Positions 36,684 to 44,340 of a DNA stretch of 51,996 bases are shown one piece after another. The stretch comes from Bordetella petrii (GTDB lineage Bacteria; Pseudomonadota; Gammaproteobacteria; Burkholderiales; Burkholderiaceae_B). A program made the position numbers and the translations under genes. Numbering within the stretch: the first letter of the stretch is position 1; each line of letters opens with the position of its first letter. Below the pieces are notes generated by a model, which worked only from the letters and a program-made list of their open reading frames with translations, was not told where the DNA came from and ran no database searches. Location: assembly GCF_020991325.1 (NCBI RefSeq), contig NZ_JAJMLX010000005.1, positions 1-51,996 on the forward strand. The letters are read 5' to 3'.

Positions 36684-37688
36684 GTGCCGCAACTTTCCGA
36701 ACGCCCCGTGTCGCAGATAGACTGGCTGAGCCATCTCTTGAAGATGATCACCGTCACCGGCCAGTTGGAGGTGCGCTGTGCCTACGGCGCCCCGTGGCGC
36801 GTGGTCTACGCGCAGTCCGCGGCCCACGAGATTCCTTACCACATCGTGCTCAGGGGCCGTGCCATCCTCGAAGATCCAGAGACAGACACGGCCAGGGAGC
36901 TGGCGGGCGGCGATATCGTGCTGCTGCCTCATGGGGCGGCCCATGTGCTGCATGACGGCAGCGGCCGCAGGCCGGCGCGCACGCTCAACCGCCCCGACCC
37001 CACGGGATGGGTGGTTAGCGAAAACAGCGGCACCGGCGAGCGCCTGGACATGTTGTGCGGGCGCTTTTTCATCGCGCCGCCGCACGACCGGTTGATCCGC
37101 GATTATCTGCCTACGACACTGGTCGTACGGGCCAGAAATGGCGATGGCGAGGCGGGCGCCGTATCGGTTTCGACTCCGCTGACTAATCTGGTAGGACTGA
37201 TGCGCGTGGAGTCCGCGGGCGACAAGCTGGGCGGATACGCGATGCTCAATGCGCTTTCGTCGGCGCTGTTCACCCTGGTGCTGCGCGCGGCCAGTGAATC
37301 CGAACAGGCGCCGGCCGGGCTGCTGGCGCTGGCCGGTTACCCTCGGCTGGCGCCGGCTATCTCGGCCATGTTCGCCGACCCCGCGCGGGCCTGGACGCTG
37401 CCTGACCTGGCCGGGCTATGCAGCATGTCGCGCGCCACCTTCATGCGACATTTCCACGATAAGCTGGGGCGCTCGGCATTCGAGTTATTGACCGACATCC
37501 GCATGAGCCTGGCCGTCAACGAGTTGAAGAAACCGACGACAACCACCGAAACCGTGGCGGAGACAGTGGGATATCAATCAGTATCGGCATTCCGGCGTGT
37601 TTTCGCCGAGTGGATGGGGATGCCCCCAGGGCAATGGCGCCGCCTGGCGCGCTCGACCGCAGTCGGGCAGCAAGCGGCAATAAGCTGA
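36684..37688 (+). CDS. AraC family transcriptional regulator with cupin domain
   Basis: About 334 residues. The N-terminal cupin-type sensor (Cupin_6-like) starts DWLSHLLKMITVTGQLEVRC and contains IPYHIVLRGRAILE and GGDIVLLPHGAAHVLHDG. The C-terminal double helix-turn-helix has TLPDLAGLCSMSRATFMRHFHDKLGRSAFELL and ETVGYQSVSAFRRVFAEWMGMPPGQWRR. The start is uncertain: GTG 36684 is preferred because AGGA lies 7 bp before it and the cupin begins soon after. GTG 36708, or the ATG at 36522 with a non-conserved leader, are alternatives. It is divergent from the peroxiredoxin-like gene. Confidence 0.85.
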   Translation: MPQLSERPVSQIDWLSHLLKMITVTGQLEVRCAYGAPWRVVYAQSAAHEIPYHIVLRGRAILEDPETDTARELAGGDIVLLPHGAAHVLHDGSGRRPARTLNRPDPTGWVVSENSGTGERLDMLCGRFFIAPPHDRLIRDYLPTTLVVRARNGDGEAGAVSVSTPLTNLVGLMRVESAGDKLGGYAMLNALSSALFTLVLRAASESEQAPAGLLALAGYPRLAPAISAMFADPARAWTLPDLAGLCSMSRATFMRHFHDKLGRSAFELLTDIRMSLAVNELKKPTTTTETVAETVGYQSVSAFRRVFAEWMGMPPGQWRRLARSTAVGQQAAIS

Positions 37689-37716
37689 TCCTTGCGCAGC
37701 ACGTGACACCGTCAGC

Positions 37717-37745
37717 TTGACTATTTTAGATCGATTGATTTAAAA
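37717..37745 (+). promoter_or_regulatory. Possible promoter of the SDR gene
   Basis: TTGACT (37717-37722), a 17-bp spacer and TTAAAA (37740-37745), about 85 bp upstream of the SDR start. The -35 is good and the -10 weak, so regulation by an activator is likely if it is used. Confidence 0.35.
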
Positions 37746-37830
37746 CTCGACACCAAGGTCTTGGCGATTGCCGTCCCGGTGTCCGGGCTGGTGGCCTGGA
37801 TCCATCACATTTCATGAGGCGCAGCTTGAC

Positions 37831-38637
37831 ATGAACATTCAAGGAAAGAAGGTCCTGATCACTGGCGGATCGAGCGGTATTGGCCTGGCGACGGCTTCCG
37901 AGCTTGTTCGCAAGGGTGCCAGGGTTTTCATTGTCGGGCGTCGCGGCAGGGTGGTGGCCGAGGCAGTCGAACTGCTGCGCGGGGCCGGCGGACAGGCCGA
38001 CGGCATCGATGCGGATGTCGGAACGCCGCAAGGGCGGGATCGCGCGTTGGCGGCGGCGCGTGCCTCGATGGGCGGGCTGGATATCCTGATCAACAGTGCC
38101 GGAGGAGTCCGGGCAGGCAGGCTGGAGGACACACCGGAAAGCGATATCGCGAAGATGGTGGAGGTCAATCTGCTGGCGCCGATCCTGCTGGCGCGCGCGG
38201 CGCTGCCGGATCTGCGCGTATCAGGCGATGGCATGATCGTGAATGTGTCGTCGGGCATTGCCCTGGTGGGGGTGCCCTTCTATACCAGCTATGCGGCAGT
38301 CAAGGCGGGGATCTCGCACTTTGGAGAAGCCTTGCGCCGCGAGTTGAAGGGGGAGGGGGTGCACGTGCTGACGGTATACCCCGGGGCGACCGACACGCCG
38401 ATGATGACGTCGTCGCGAGCGGGCCCCGACCTGGGCTTCGTTCGCGAGCCGGCCGTCGCGGTTGCCCAGGCCATTGTCGAAGGCATGGAAGCCGGCGCCT
38501 TGCAGATCACACGTGGTGGAGAAGTCCGCGAGGCCATGATCGCCCAGAACCGTACGAACCCGTTGGCATTGGACGAGAGATTTGAGTTGCTGAAGCCGAA
38601 GCTCGCCGAGGCCGTAAAGGACCATTCCGCACTTTGA
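37831..38637 (+). CDS. Short-chain dehydrogenase/reductase
   Basis: A 268-residue NAD(P)-dependent oxidoreductase of the classical SDR family. Cofactor motif TGGSSGIG (11-18), structural NSAG (88-91), catalytic Ser140/141, Tyr154 and Lys158 (YTSYAAVKAG). Basic residues RRGR after the second strand suggest NADP preference. The start at MNIQGKKVLI is chosen over an upstream ATG that adds a non-conserved leader. The substrate cannot be told from sequence. Confidence 0.9.
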   Translation: MNIQGKKVLITGGSSGIGLATASELVRKGARVFIVGRRGRVVAEAVELLRGAGGQADGIDADVGTPQGRDRALAAARASMGGLDILINSAGGVRAGRLEDTPESDIAKMVEVNLLAPILLARAALPDLRVSGDGMIVNVSSGIALVGVPFYTSYAAVKAGISHFGEALRRELKGEGVHVLTVYPGATDTPMMTSSRAGPDLGFVREPAVAVAQAIVEGMEAGALQITRGGEVREAMIAQNRTNPLALDERFELLKPKLAEAVKDHSAL

Positions 38638-38642
38638 TCCTA

Positions 38643-38664
38643 ATAAGCATTTTATTGAGCTTAT
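38643..38664. promoter_or_regulatory. Dyad upstream of the AhpD-like gene
   Basis: ATAAGC (38643-38648) and GCTTAT (38659-38664) are separated by 10 bp of AT-rich sequence, just after the SDR stop. It could be an operator of LysR- or TetR-type for the following gene; the stem is too weak for a terminator. Confidence 0.3.
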
Positions 38665-38734
38665 ACGGGCTCGAAAATTGCTCCGTGCAGGCCTAAAGTA
38701 GCGACTCCTAACCACCCATTGAAGGAGTCGTACC

Positions 38735-39274
38735 ATGAGCCGCATCACCATCCCCGCCATCGAATCCGCCACCGGCGCCACGGCCGACGTATACGCCCAG
38801 GTCAGGAAAGTGGCCGGCGGCAGCGTTCCCAACCTGTTTGCCGCGTTGGGCTATCTGGCTCCGACGGCCCTGGCCGCGGTGCTCAATGCCGAAGGGGCGT
38901 TGGCCTCGAGCAGCTTGAGCAAGCAGGACCTGGAAACCATCAAACTGCTGGTCAGCGGGCAGACTGGCTGCCACTATTGTGTGGCCGCGCACAACATGCT
39001 GGGCAAGATGGTTGGTTTGCCGGCCGATGCGCTGCGTGCCATTCGCACCGGCCAGCCTACCGGTGACGCCAAGCGCGACGCCCTGGTGCGTTTCGTGCTG
39101 AACCTGCAGAACACCAGCGGCACGATCAGCGAAGACGAGTTCGCCGCTATCCGCGGTGCCGGCTATACCGACACGCAGCTGGCAGAGATTTCGCTGGCCA
39201 TCGCGCTTACCATCTTCACCAATACTTTCAACCGCATCAACGATACCGACGTCGACTTTCCGCCCGTGCAGTAA
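38735..39274 (+). CDS. AhpD-like carboxymuconolactone decarboxylase family protein
   Basis: A 179-residue helical protein. Motif TGCHYCVAAHNMLG carries redox Cys79 and Cys82 plus His86, the alkylhydroperoxidase AhpD core (CxxC...H). It probably acts in peroxide or electrophile reduction. GAAGGAG gives a strong ribosome-binding site before the ATG. It lies downstream of the SDR gene, 97 bp apart with a dyad between, so it is probably a separate unit. The C-terminal tail ends NTFNRINDTDVDFPPVQ, usual for this subgroup. Confidence 0.88.
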   Translation: MSRITIPAIESATGATADVYAQVRKVAGGSVPNLFAALGYLAPTALAAVLNAEGALASSSLSKQDLETIKLLVSGQTGCHYCVAAHNMLGKMVGLPADALRAIRTGQPTGDAKRDALVRFVLNLQNTSGTISEDEFAAIRGAGYTDTQLAEISLAIALTIFTNTFNRINDTDVDFPPVQ

Positions 39275-39284
39275 GGCATTCTGC

Positions 39285-39779
39285 CTAACTCCATACCATC
39301 GCCAGCGCCGCCGCTGCCAGATATAGCCCCACCCCGAACGCGGTATGCGTGGCCAGGCTGCGCAGGCAATTCTTGACTGGGCTTGGGGTTCTGGACGAGG
39401 CGAACCCGGCCCCCATGGCCGGCTGCATCACGCACAGCGGGATAACGACGGTGGCGGCGCCCACGGCAATGGCCGGCAACAGTGTGGGCTGGTGCAGCCA
39501 GCCAGTGCCCCACACGGCGGTCAGCAACACGGCAAAGGCAATGCCCACGCCATAGTGCACAGCCCAGCCCAATGCCTGTTCGTGGGGCACGGGTGGGGCT
39601 TGCGCGATGGCGGCGTGGGCAAACCTGCCGTGGCGCAGATGCCCCACCCAGCGGCCGATCAGCCCGAAGGGCAGGGTGGGAACGCCCAGCGCCTTCATCA
39701 GCGCCAGCCATCCGTCCATGACGACGGTGGCGCCCACGCCGACAAGGACAATGCGTGCAAGGTCTTCGAGCGGGATCAT
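39285..39779 (-). CDS. DUF2938 family membrane protein
   Basis: A 164-residue integral membrane protein with four probable helices: LARIVLVGVGATVVMDGWLALM, WAVHYGVGIAFAVLLTAVWG, TLLPAIAVGAATVVIPLCVM and TAFGVGLYLAAAALAMV. It matches DUF2938, function unknown. AGGAAG precedes the ATG. It is expressed from a MerR-type promoter and is divergent from the MerR-family gene, so it is the likely target of that regulator. Confidence 0.82.
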   Translation of the reverse strand: MIPLEDLARIVLVGVGATVVMDGWLALMKALGVPTLPFGLIGRWVGHLRHGRFAHAAIAQAPPVPHEQALGWAVHYGVGIAFAVLLTAVWGTGWLHQPTLLPAIAVGAATVVIPLCVMQPAMGAGFASSRTPSPVKNCLRSLATHTAFGVGLYLAAAALAMVWS

Positions 39780-39823
39780 TTTTGCTTCCTTTGCATGTTT
39801 GACCCTGATGGTCGGATGCGGGC

Positions 39824-39854
39824 ATGATAGAAGTTAAAGTTAACTTCAAGTCAA
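39824..39854 (-). promoter_or_regulatory. MerR-type promoter of the DUF2938 gene
   Basis: On the minus strand, -35 TTGACT (plus-strand 39849-39854), a 19-bp spacer and -10 TATCAT (39824-39829). The spacer holds a near-perfect dyad GAAGTTA-N4-TAACTTC (39830-39847). An over-long 19-bp spacer with an operator inside is the signature of promoters that MerR-family activators twist into an active form. Confidence 0.8.
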
Positions 39855-39863
39855 GAGACTTCC

Positions 39864-40292
39864 ATGGACATTGCCGAAGTTGCCAGGCGCACGGGTGTTC
39901 CCGCGTCTACGCTGCGCTTTTACGAAAAGAAGGGCTTGATTGCATCGCTGGGCCCCAGCGGGGCGCGGCGGCGGTTTGCGCCGCAGGTGATCGACCAGTT
40001 GGCCTTGATCGCGCTGGGGCAGGCCGGCGGCTTGTCGCTGGACGATATCGGCGCCATGTTGGGGCCCGGCGCGGCGCCGCGGGTGGACAGGAGCCGGCTG
40101 CTGGCCAGGGCCGATGACATCGACGCTACCGTCAAGCAGCTGCAGGCCATGAGCCGGGGCTTGCGGCACGCCGCGGCATGCCCCGCTCCCAGCCACTCGG
40201 AATGCCCGACCTTCCAGCGCTTGCTGAAGGCGGCTGCCGCAAGGGCGCTGGGCCGGCGCCGCGCAGCCGGCAGCGGAGCCAGGTCCGGCTGA
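39864..40292 (+). CDS. MerR family transcriptional regulator
   Basis: A 142-residue activator. The N-terminal helix-turn-helix is MDIAEVARRTGVPASTLRFYEKKGLI, followed by the second wing, a dimerisation helix (about 78-100) and a C-terminal segment with Cys106 and Cys114 (CPAPSHSECPTF) that could bind a metal or sense redox/electrophiles. The ligand is unknown. It is divergent from the DUF2938 gene and almost certainly acts on the 19-bp-spacer promoter between them. It ends 12 bp before the cbpM stop (convergent). Confidence 0.88.
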   Translation: MDIAEVARRTGVPASTLRFYEKKGLIASLGPSGARRRFAPQVIDQLALIALGQAGGLSLDDIGAMLGPGAAPRVDRSRLLARADDIDATVKQLQAMSRGLRHAAACPAPSHSECPTFQRLLKAAAARALGRRRAAGSGARSG

Positions 40293-40304
40293 AGCCGGGA
40301 TGTT

Positions 40305-40625
40305 CTAGTCTTGCTGCACGCCCAGCGCCTTCAACTGCGCACGCAATTGCCGCACTTCACGGCTAAGGTCCAGGATGAGCGCGACGGCGTCCAGGCAGGC
40401 GTCGAAGTCGCGCTCCAGCCGCCGGGCTTCCAGCGCGCGGCTCAGGTCGCTGCTTTGAAAGCGCCAGTCGGCGGGTTGCGAGCCACTGGTCTGGATGATG
40501 CCAACTTGCACCAGTTGCGCCACCCATTCCACTTCTACGCCGCAGGCGCGCGCCAGGTCGTCGGCGCTGAGCGGTTGCGCCTTGCCCACGATGGTGCCGG
40601 TAGCGGAAATGACTACGGTTTTCAT
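40305..40625 (-). CDS. cbpM: Chaperone modulator CbpM
   Basis: A 106-residue MerR-like helical protein of the CbpM family, which binds the J domain of CbpA and inhibits it. A helix-turn-helix-like part, LSADDLARACGVEVEWVAQLVQVGIIQT, is followed by a long C-terminal helix (LSREVRQLRAQLKALG). GGAGGTG precedes the ATG. It begins 2 bp after the cbpA stop, the same order as E. coli cbpAM. Confidence 0.88.
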   Translation of the reverse strand: MKTVVISATGTIVGKAQPLSADDLARACGVEVEWVAQLVQVGIIQTSGSQPADWRFQSSDLSRALEARRLERDFDACLDAVALILDLSREVRQLRAQLKALGVQQD

Positions 40626-40627
40626 GT

Positions 40628-41560
40628 TCACACCTCCATGTGGCGCCGCGGGTTGAAGGGCAGGTCTTCCTGCATTTTGCGGTAGGCGGCGCGGGCGGCA
40701 TCGGTGTCGGCCGGTGGCAGCACTACCTGCAGGACGAGATACAGATCGCCGGGTGGGTCGCCGGGTATGCCGCGGCCGCGCAGCCGCAGCTTGCGGCCGC
40801 CGGCCGAGCCGGCGGGTACCGTGACTTCCACCCAGCCGCCCGGGGTGGGCGCGTTGACGCTGGCGCCCAAGGCCGCTTCCCATGGCGCGACGGGCAAGGT
40901 CATGGTCAAGTCGCGCCCATCGGCCTGGTAGCGGGGGTGCGGCTTGAAGCGCACTTCCAGGTACAGGTCGCCGTTCTCGCCGCCGCCGTGGCCGGGCATG
41001 CCCTGGCCCGCCAGACGGATGTACTGGCCCTCGCGTACACCGGGCGGGATGCGCACGCTGAGCGTGCGCGTCTGCATTTGCGGGCGGCCCTGGTCGTCCA
41101 GGTGCACGGCGCGCAGGCTGACTTCGCGCGTGGCGCCTTTCAGGGCGTCTTCGAGGTCTACGTCGATGGTGGCGTGGTGGTCTTCGCCGCGCGCGCGGAA
41201 GTCGTGCGGCGTGTGGCGTGCGCGGCCGCCGAACAGGGTAGAGAAGAATTCGCTGAACTGGGCTTCGTCGCCGGGCGAGGCGGTGCGGTGGAATTCGAAG
41301 CCCTGGTCCCAGCCCGGCGGTGGCTGGAAATCGCCTTCTGGCGGTGCGCCCGAGGCCAGCTTGTCGTAGGCCTGGCGCTTTTCCGTGTCGCGCAGTACGT
41401 CGTAGGCTTCATTGATGTCGCGCATGCGCGATTCGGCGTCGCTTTCTTTGCTGACATCGGGATGGTACTTGCGGGCGAGTTTGCGATAGGCGCGCCTGAT
41501 GTCGTCTTCCGAGGCATCGGGCTGCACGCCCAGCGCCTGGTAGTAGTCCTTGAATTCCAT
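40628..41560 (-). CDS. cbpA: DnaJ-like co-chaperone CbpA
   Basis: A 310-residue class II J-protein. The J domain occupies residues 1-70 with HPD at 33-35; a Gly/Phe-poor linker contains FSEFFSTLFGG, and two C-terminal beta domains hold the substrate-binding sites (LSVRIPPGVREGQYIRLAGQG, GGRKLRLRGRGIPG). There is no zinc-finger domain, which separates it from DnaJ. It co-operates with DnaK and can bind curved DNA. It forms an operon with cbpM downstream. Confidence 0.94.
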   Translation of the reverse strand: MEFKDYYQALGVQPDASEDDIRRAYRKLARKYHPDVSKESDAESRMRDINEAYDVLRDTEKRQAYDKLASGAPPEGDFQPPPGWDQGFEFHRTASPGDEAQFSEFFSTLFGGRARHTPHDFRARGEDHHATIDVDLEDALKGATREVSLRAVHLDDQGRPQMQTRTLSVRIPPGVREGQYIRLAGQGMPGHGGGENGDLYLEVRFKPHPRYQADGRDLTMTLPVAPWEAALGASVNAPTPGGWVEVTVPAGSAGGRKLRLRGRGIPGDPPGDLYLVLQVVLPPADTDAARAAYRKMQEDLPFNPRRHMEV

Positions 41561-41615
41561 CCATGCTCTCCCGAGGGGCTCGAAGGTGCTGAAATGGGTT
41601 GCCCGGCGGGCGAGC

Positions 41616-41642
41616 CAGGCACGGCTGCAAACGCCGTGCCTG
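41616..41642. terminator. Hairpin between the TonB receptor and cbpA
   Basis: A 10-bp perfect stem (41616-41625 with 41633-41642), 7-nt loop. No U-run on either side. It may end leftward receptor transcription weakly or lie in the cbpA leader. Confidence 0.35.
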
Positions 41643-41736
41643 CAAGGCCTACTATAAATCTTCCCGCGTCGGCCACCGCGGGCGGGTTGTGGTTGGAGTA
41701 GTTACCCGCCGCAGGCCGATGCGTGCTGCCGCGGTT

Positions 41737-44220
41737 TTACATGCGCGCGCTGAGGGTGACCATGACGTTGCGAGGGTCGCCGTAGTAGTTGCTGATGCCG
41801 GTGGCATCGACCTTGCGGTAGTACGTTTTGTCGAACAGGTTGTTCACGTTCACTTGCAGGCGCAGGTTGCGGTTGAAGTCGTAGGCGGCCATCAGGTTGT
41901 AGACGGCGTAGCCGGGCTGGCGTGCCACGATGCCGCGGCTGGATGCATAGATGCTGCTTTGGGCCTGCACGCCGCCGCCGATGGTCAGGCCCTGCAGGGC
42001 GCCCGGCATGCGGTAGGTGGTGAACAGGCGCAGCAGGTGGCGGGGGTCGCCGGTGCGGATGGGCTGGCCCACGTTGGACTCCGACGCGTCACGCAGGTAC
42101 TTGGTCATGGTGTTGGTGTAACCCGCCATGATGTTCCAGTTGGGCGTGATCTCGCCGGCAAGTTCCAGTTCCCAGCCCTGGCTGCGGGTCTTGCCGCCGG
42201 CAACCTTGCAGTAGCCGCTGGCATAGTACGGGACGCAGGGGTTGGGGCTGTTGGCGTCGTCCATGGCGCGGCCGGTGTTGTTGATGCGGAACACCGAGGC
42301 GGCGAAATTCAGGCGGCCTTCGAAGAATTCCCCCTTGATGCCGGCTTCGTAGTCTTCGCCGGTGATGGGATCGAGCAGGTTGCCGCCGGCGCTGTAGGCA
42401 TTTTGCGGAACGAAAATCTCGCTGTAGCTGCCGTACAGGCTGAAGTTGTCGTTCAGGTCGTATACCGCGCCCACATAGGGGGTGATCTCGCGGTCGACGC
42501 TGTAGTTGCTGGCGGGATTTTCCGGCACTTTGTAGTCCCACCACGTGGCGCGGGCGCCCACCAGCAGGGTCAGCGGGTCGGCCAGCGAGAAGCGGCCAAC
42601 GGCGTACACGGCCTGCTGCTCGGTTTTGTTGTTGGTGGGCTCGTAGTAGGTGCCCGGGCTGTCGGCATTGGGTTCCGGGTAGCTGGTGTACGGATCCCAG
42701 TCGCGGATGTCGAAGCCGTTCATGGGCGCGACGTTGAAGTAGCCTTTGGCGTTGGTGGCGCGGTTGTAGCTGCTTTCCAGGCCCACCGTCATGTGATGCT
42801 TGCGGCCCAGCAGGGTGAAGGGCCCGTCGGCCACCAGGGCGAGCGCGTTCTGGTCGCTGGCGGTTTCCGGGTAGATGGATGTGGTGATGTCGAACAGGTA
42901 CGGGTTGGTGGTGCTGGCGCGCGTGATATAGGTTTGCTTGAAGCCGCCGTCGAAGTAGCGAAACCGCATGTTGGACGCGCTGGCCTTTACTGTCCAGTCG
43001 TTGTCGAAGCGATGCTCCAGTTCCAGCGAGGCCTGGTCGTTGTAGCGGTTCCAGTGGTTCCAGTCGGCCCCCAGATAAGTATCGCGCGGCAGGTCCAGCG
43101 AGCTGCCGTCGAAGTCGGCGGGCAGGCCGCCCCAGGCGCCGGTGGCCTTCAATTCCGTATGCTGGAAGCTGGCGGTCAGGGTGGTGCGGTCGGTCAGGTC
43201 GGCCTGCAGCACGCCATAGAAGACGCGGCGCTTTTCTTCCCGTGCTTTCTGGAAGAATTCCTTGTTGTCCACCACGCCCACGATACGGCCGCGCAGGGTG
43301 CCGGCTTCGTTCAGCGGCCCCGAGATGTCGACTTCGCCGCGGCGGCGATCCCAGGAGCCGGCGGTAAGGCGCGCGCTGGCCTCGAAGGTGGGGGTGGGGC
43401 GCTTGCGCACCAGGTTGACGGTGGCCGACGGGTTGCCGGCCCCTTTCAGCAGGCCGGCGGCGCCGCGCAGGATTTCAACGCGGTCGAGCACCGCCGTGTC
43501 GGGCTGGATGAAGGCCGAGCCGCTTTGGTACACGTTCAGGCCGTCGATTTGCAGGGAATCGATCTGGAAGCCGCGCGAATAGTAGTTGACGCGCTCGCTG
43601 TCGGTGTAGTCGACCGTGACGCCGGGCGTGTTCTGCATGACGTCGTGCAGGTCGGGCATGACGCGGTCGTCGATGAACTGCCGCGACATGACGGTGACGG
43701 GTTGCGGGGTTCGGCGTACCGATTGTGCCCCCTTGAATACCGTGGTGGTGTGGCCGCCGTAAGTGCCGGAGGCTTCCGTGGAGGCGAGATCCGTCATGCC
43801 GGTAACCGTGACGGGCGCCAGCGTGGCGGTTTGCGCCGCGGGTTTTCTTTCCAGCACGTAGGCGCCGCTGGGCGTGCGCCGGGCTTGCCAACTGGACGTA
43901 GCCAGCACTTGGCGCAGGCCTTCGTCTACCGTGTAGCGGCCCTGGATGCCGGGCGAGGTTTCGTTCTGCAGCGCGTTGGCATCGAAGGTCAGGGCAATGC
44001 CGGCTTCGGTGGCGAACTGATTGATGGCGCCCAGCAAGGGGCCCGCGGCGATCTGGTAGTTACGTACGCTGACGGTCTCGGCGGCAGGGGCGGCGTGGCT
44101 GGCCAGCGGCGCGGCGCCCAGCGACCAGGCCGCGCCCAACATCATCAGCAGGCGGGTGCGGTTGAACACGGCGGCGGGCAGGCGCGTCGGGCGCGGGCAA
44201 GGGGGGCGGCGGGTGGGCAT
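41737..44220 (-). CDS. TonB-dependent siderophore receptor with signalling (STN) domain
   Basis: An 827-residue outer-membrane receptor of the FpvA/FecA transducer type. A signal peptide ends near residue 43. It is followed by an STN domain (about 51-125: NYQIAAGPLLGAINQFATEAGIALTFD) that signals to the FecR-type protein, the plug domain (about 150-265: VFKGAQSVRRTPQPVTVMSRQ and AVLDRVEILRGAAGLLKGAGNPSATVNLVRKRP), and a 22-stranded barrel ending in Met after VMVTLSA. It probably takes up a ferric hydroxamate or pyoverdine-like siderophore; the ligand is not deducible. The fecR and sigma genes lie upstream in the same direction. Confidence 0.93.
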   Translation of the reverse strand: MPTRRPPCPRPTRLPAAVFNRTRLLMMLGAAWSLGAAPLASHAAPAAETVSVRNYQIAAGPLLGAINQFATEAGIALTFDANALQNETSPGIQGRYTVDEGLRQVLATSSWQARRTPSGAYVLERKPAAQTATLAPVTVTGMTDLASTEASGTYGGHTTTVFKGAQSVRRTPQPVTVMSRQFIDDRVMPDLHDVMQNTPGVTVDYTDSERVNYYSRGFQIDSLQIDGLNVYQSGSAFIQPDTAVLDRVEILRGAAGLLKGAGNPSATVNLVRKRPTPTFEASARLTAGSWDRRRGEVDISGPLNEAGTLRGRIVGVVDNKEFFQKAREEKRRVFYGVLQADLTDRTTLTASFQHTELKATGAWGGLPADFDGSSLDLPRDTYLGADWNHWNRYNDQASLELEHRFDNDWTVKASASNMRFRYFDGGFKQTYITRASTTNPYLFDITTSIYPETASDQNALALVADGPFTLLGRKHHMTVGLESSYNRATNAKGYFNVAPMNGFDIRDWDPYTSYPEPNADSPGTYYEPTNNKTEQQAVYAVGRFSLADPLTLLVGARATWWDYKVPENPASNYSVDREITPYVGAVYDLNDNFSLYGSYSEIFVPQNAYSAGGNLLDPITGEDYEAGIKGEFFEGRLNFAASVFRINNTGRAMDDANSPNPCVPYYASGYCKVAGGKTRSQGWELELAGEITPNWNIMAGYTNTMTKYLRDASESNVGQPIRTGDPRHLLRLFTTYRMPGALQGLTIGGGVQAQSSIYASSRGIVARQPGYAVYNLMAAYDFNRNLRLQVNVNNLFDKTYYRKVDATGISNYYGDPRNVMVTLSARM

Positions 44221-44340
44221 GGCGTGGTCGTGGCTCGAAACAAAGGGTTTGCTAATACCTAGAGGCCGAATGAGGGCCCGGCATCTTGCAAGCCAAATTG
44301 TTTCTGAATGAAACGCAACAGCCGGGGCGCGCGGCTGCGC

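Noticed and set aside
41561-41736. Heat-shock (sigma-32) promoter before cbpA
   Set aside because: A CCCATTT -10-like string occurs on the minus strand, but no CTTGAAA-like -35 is at the right distance.
41599-44262. 887-codon open frame antisense to the TonB receptor
   Set aside because: Val/Gly/Ala-rich shadow of the receptor gene, without ribosome-binding site or family.
44221-44340. ECF-type promoter or Fur box directly upstream of the TonB receptor
   Set aside because: Only an imperfect GTTTC/GAAAC dyad is seen; no recognisable FecI- or PvdS-type elements, so no feature is claimed.
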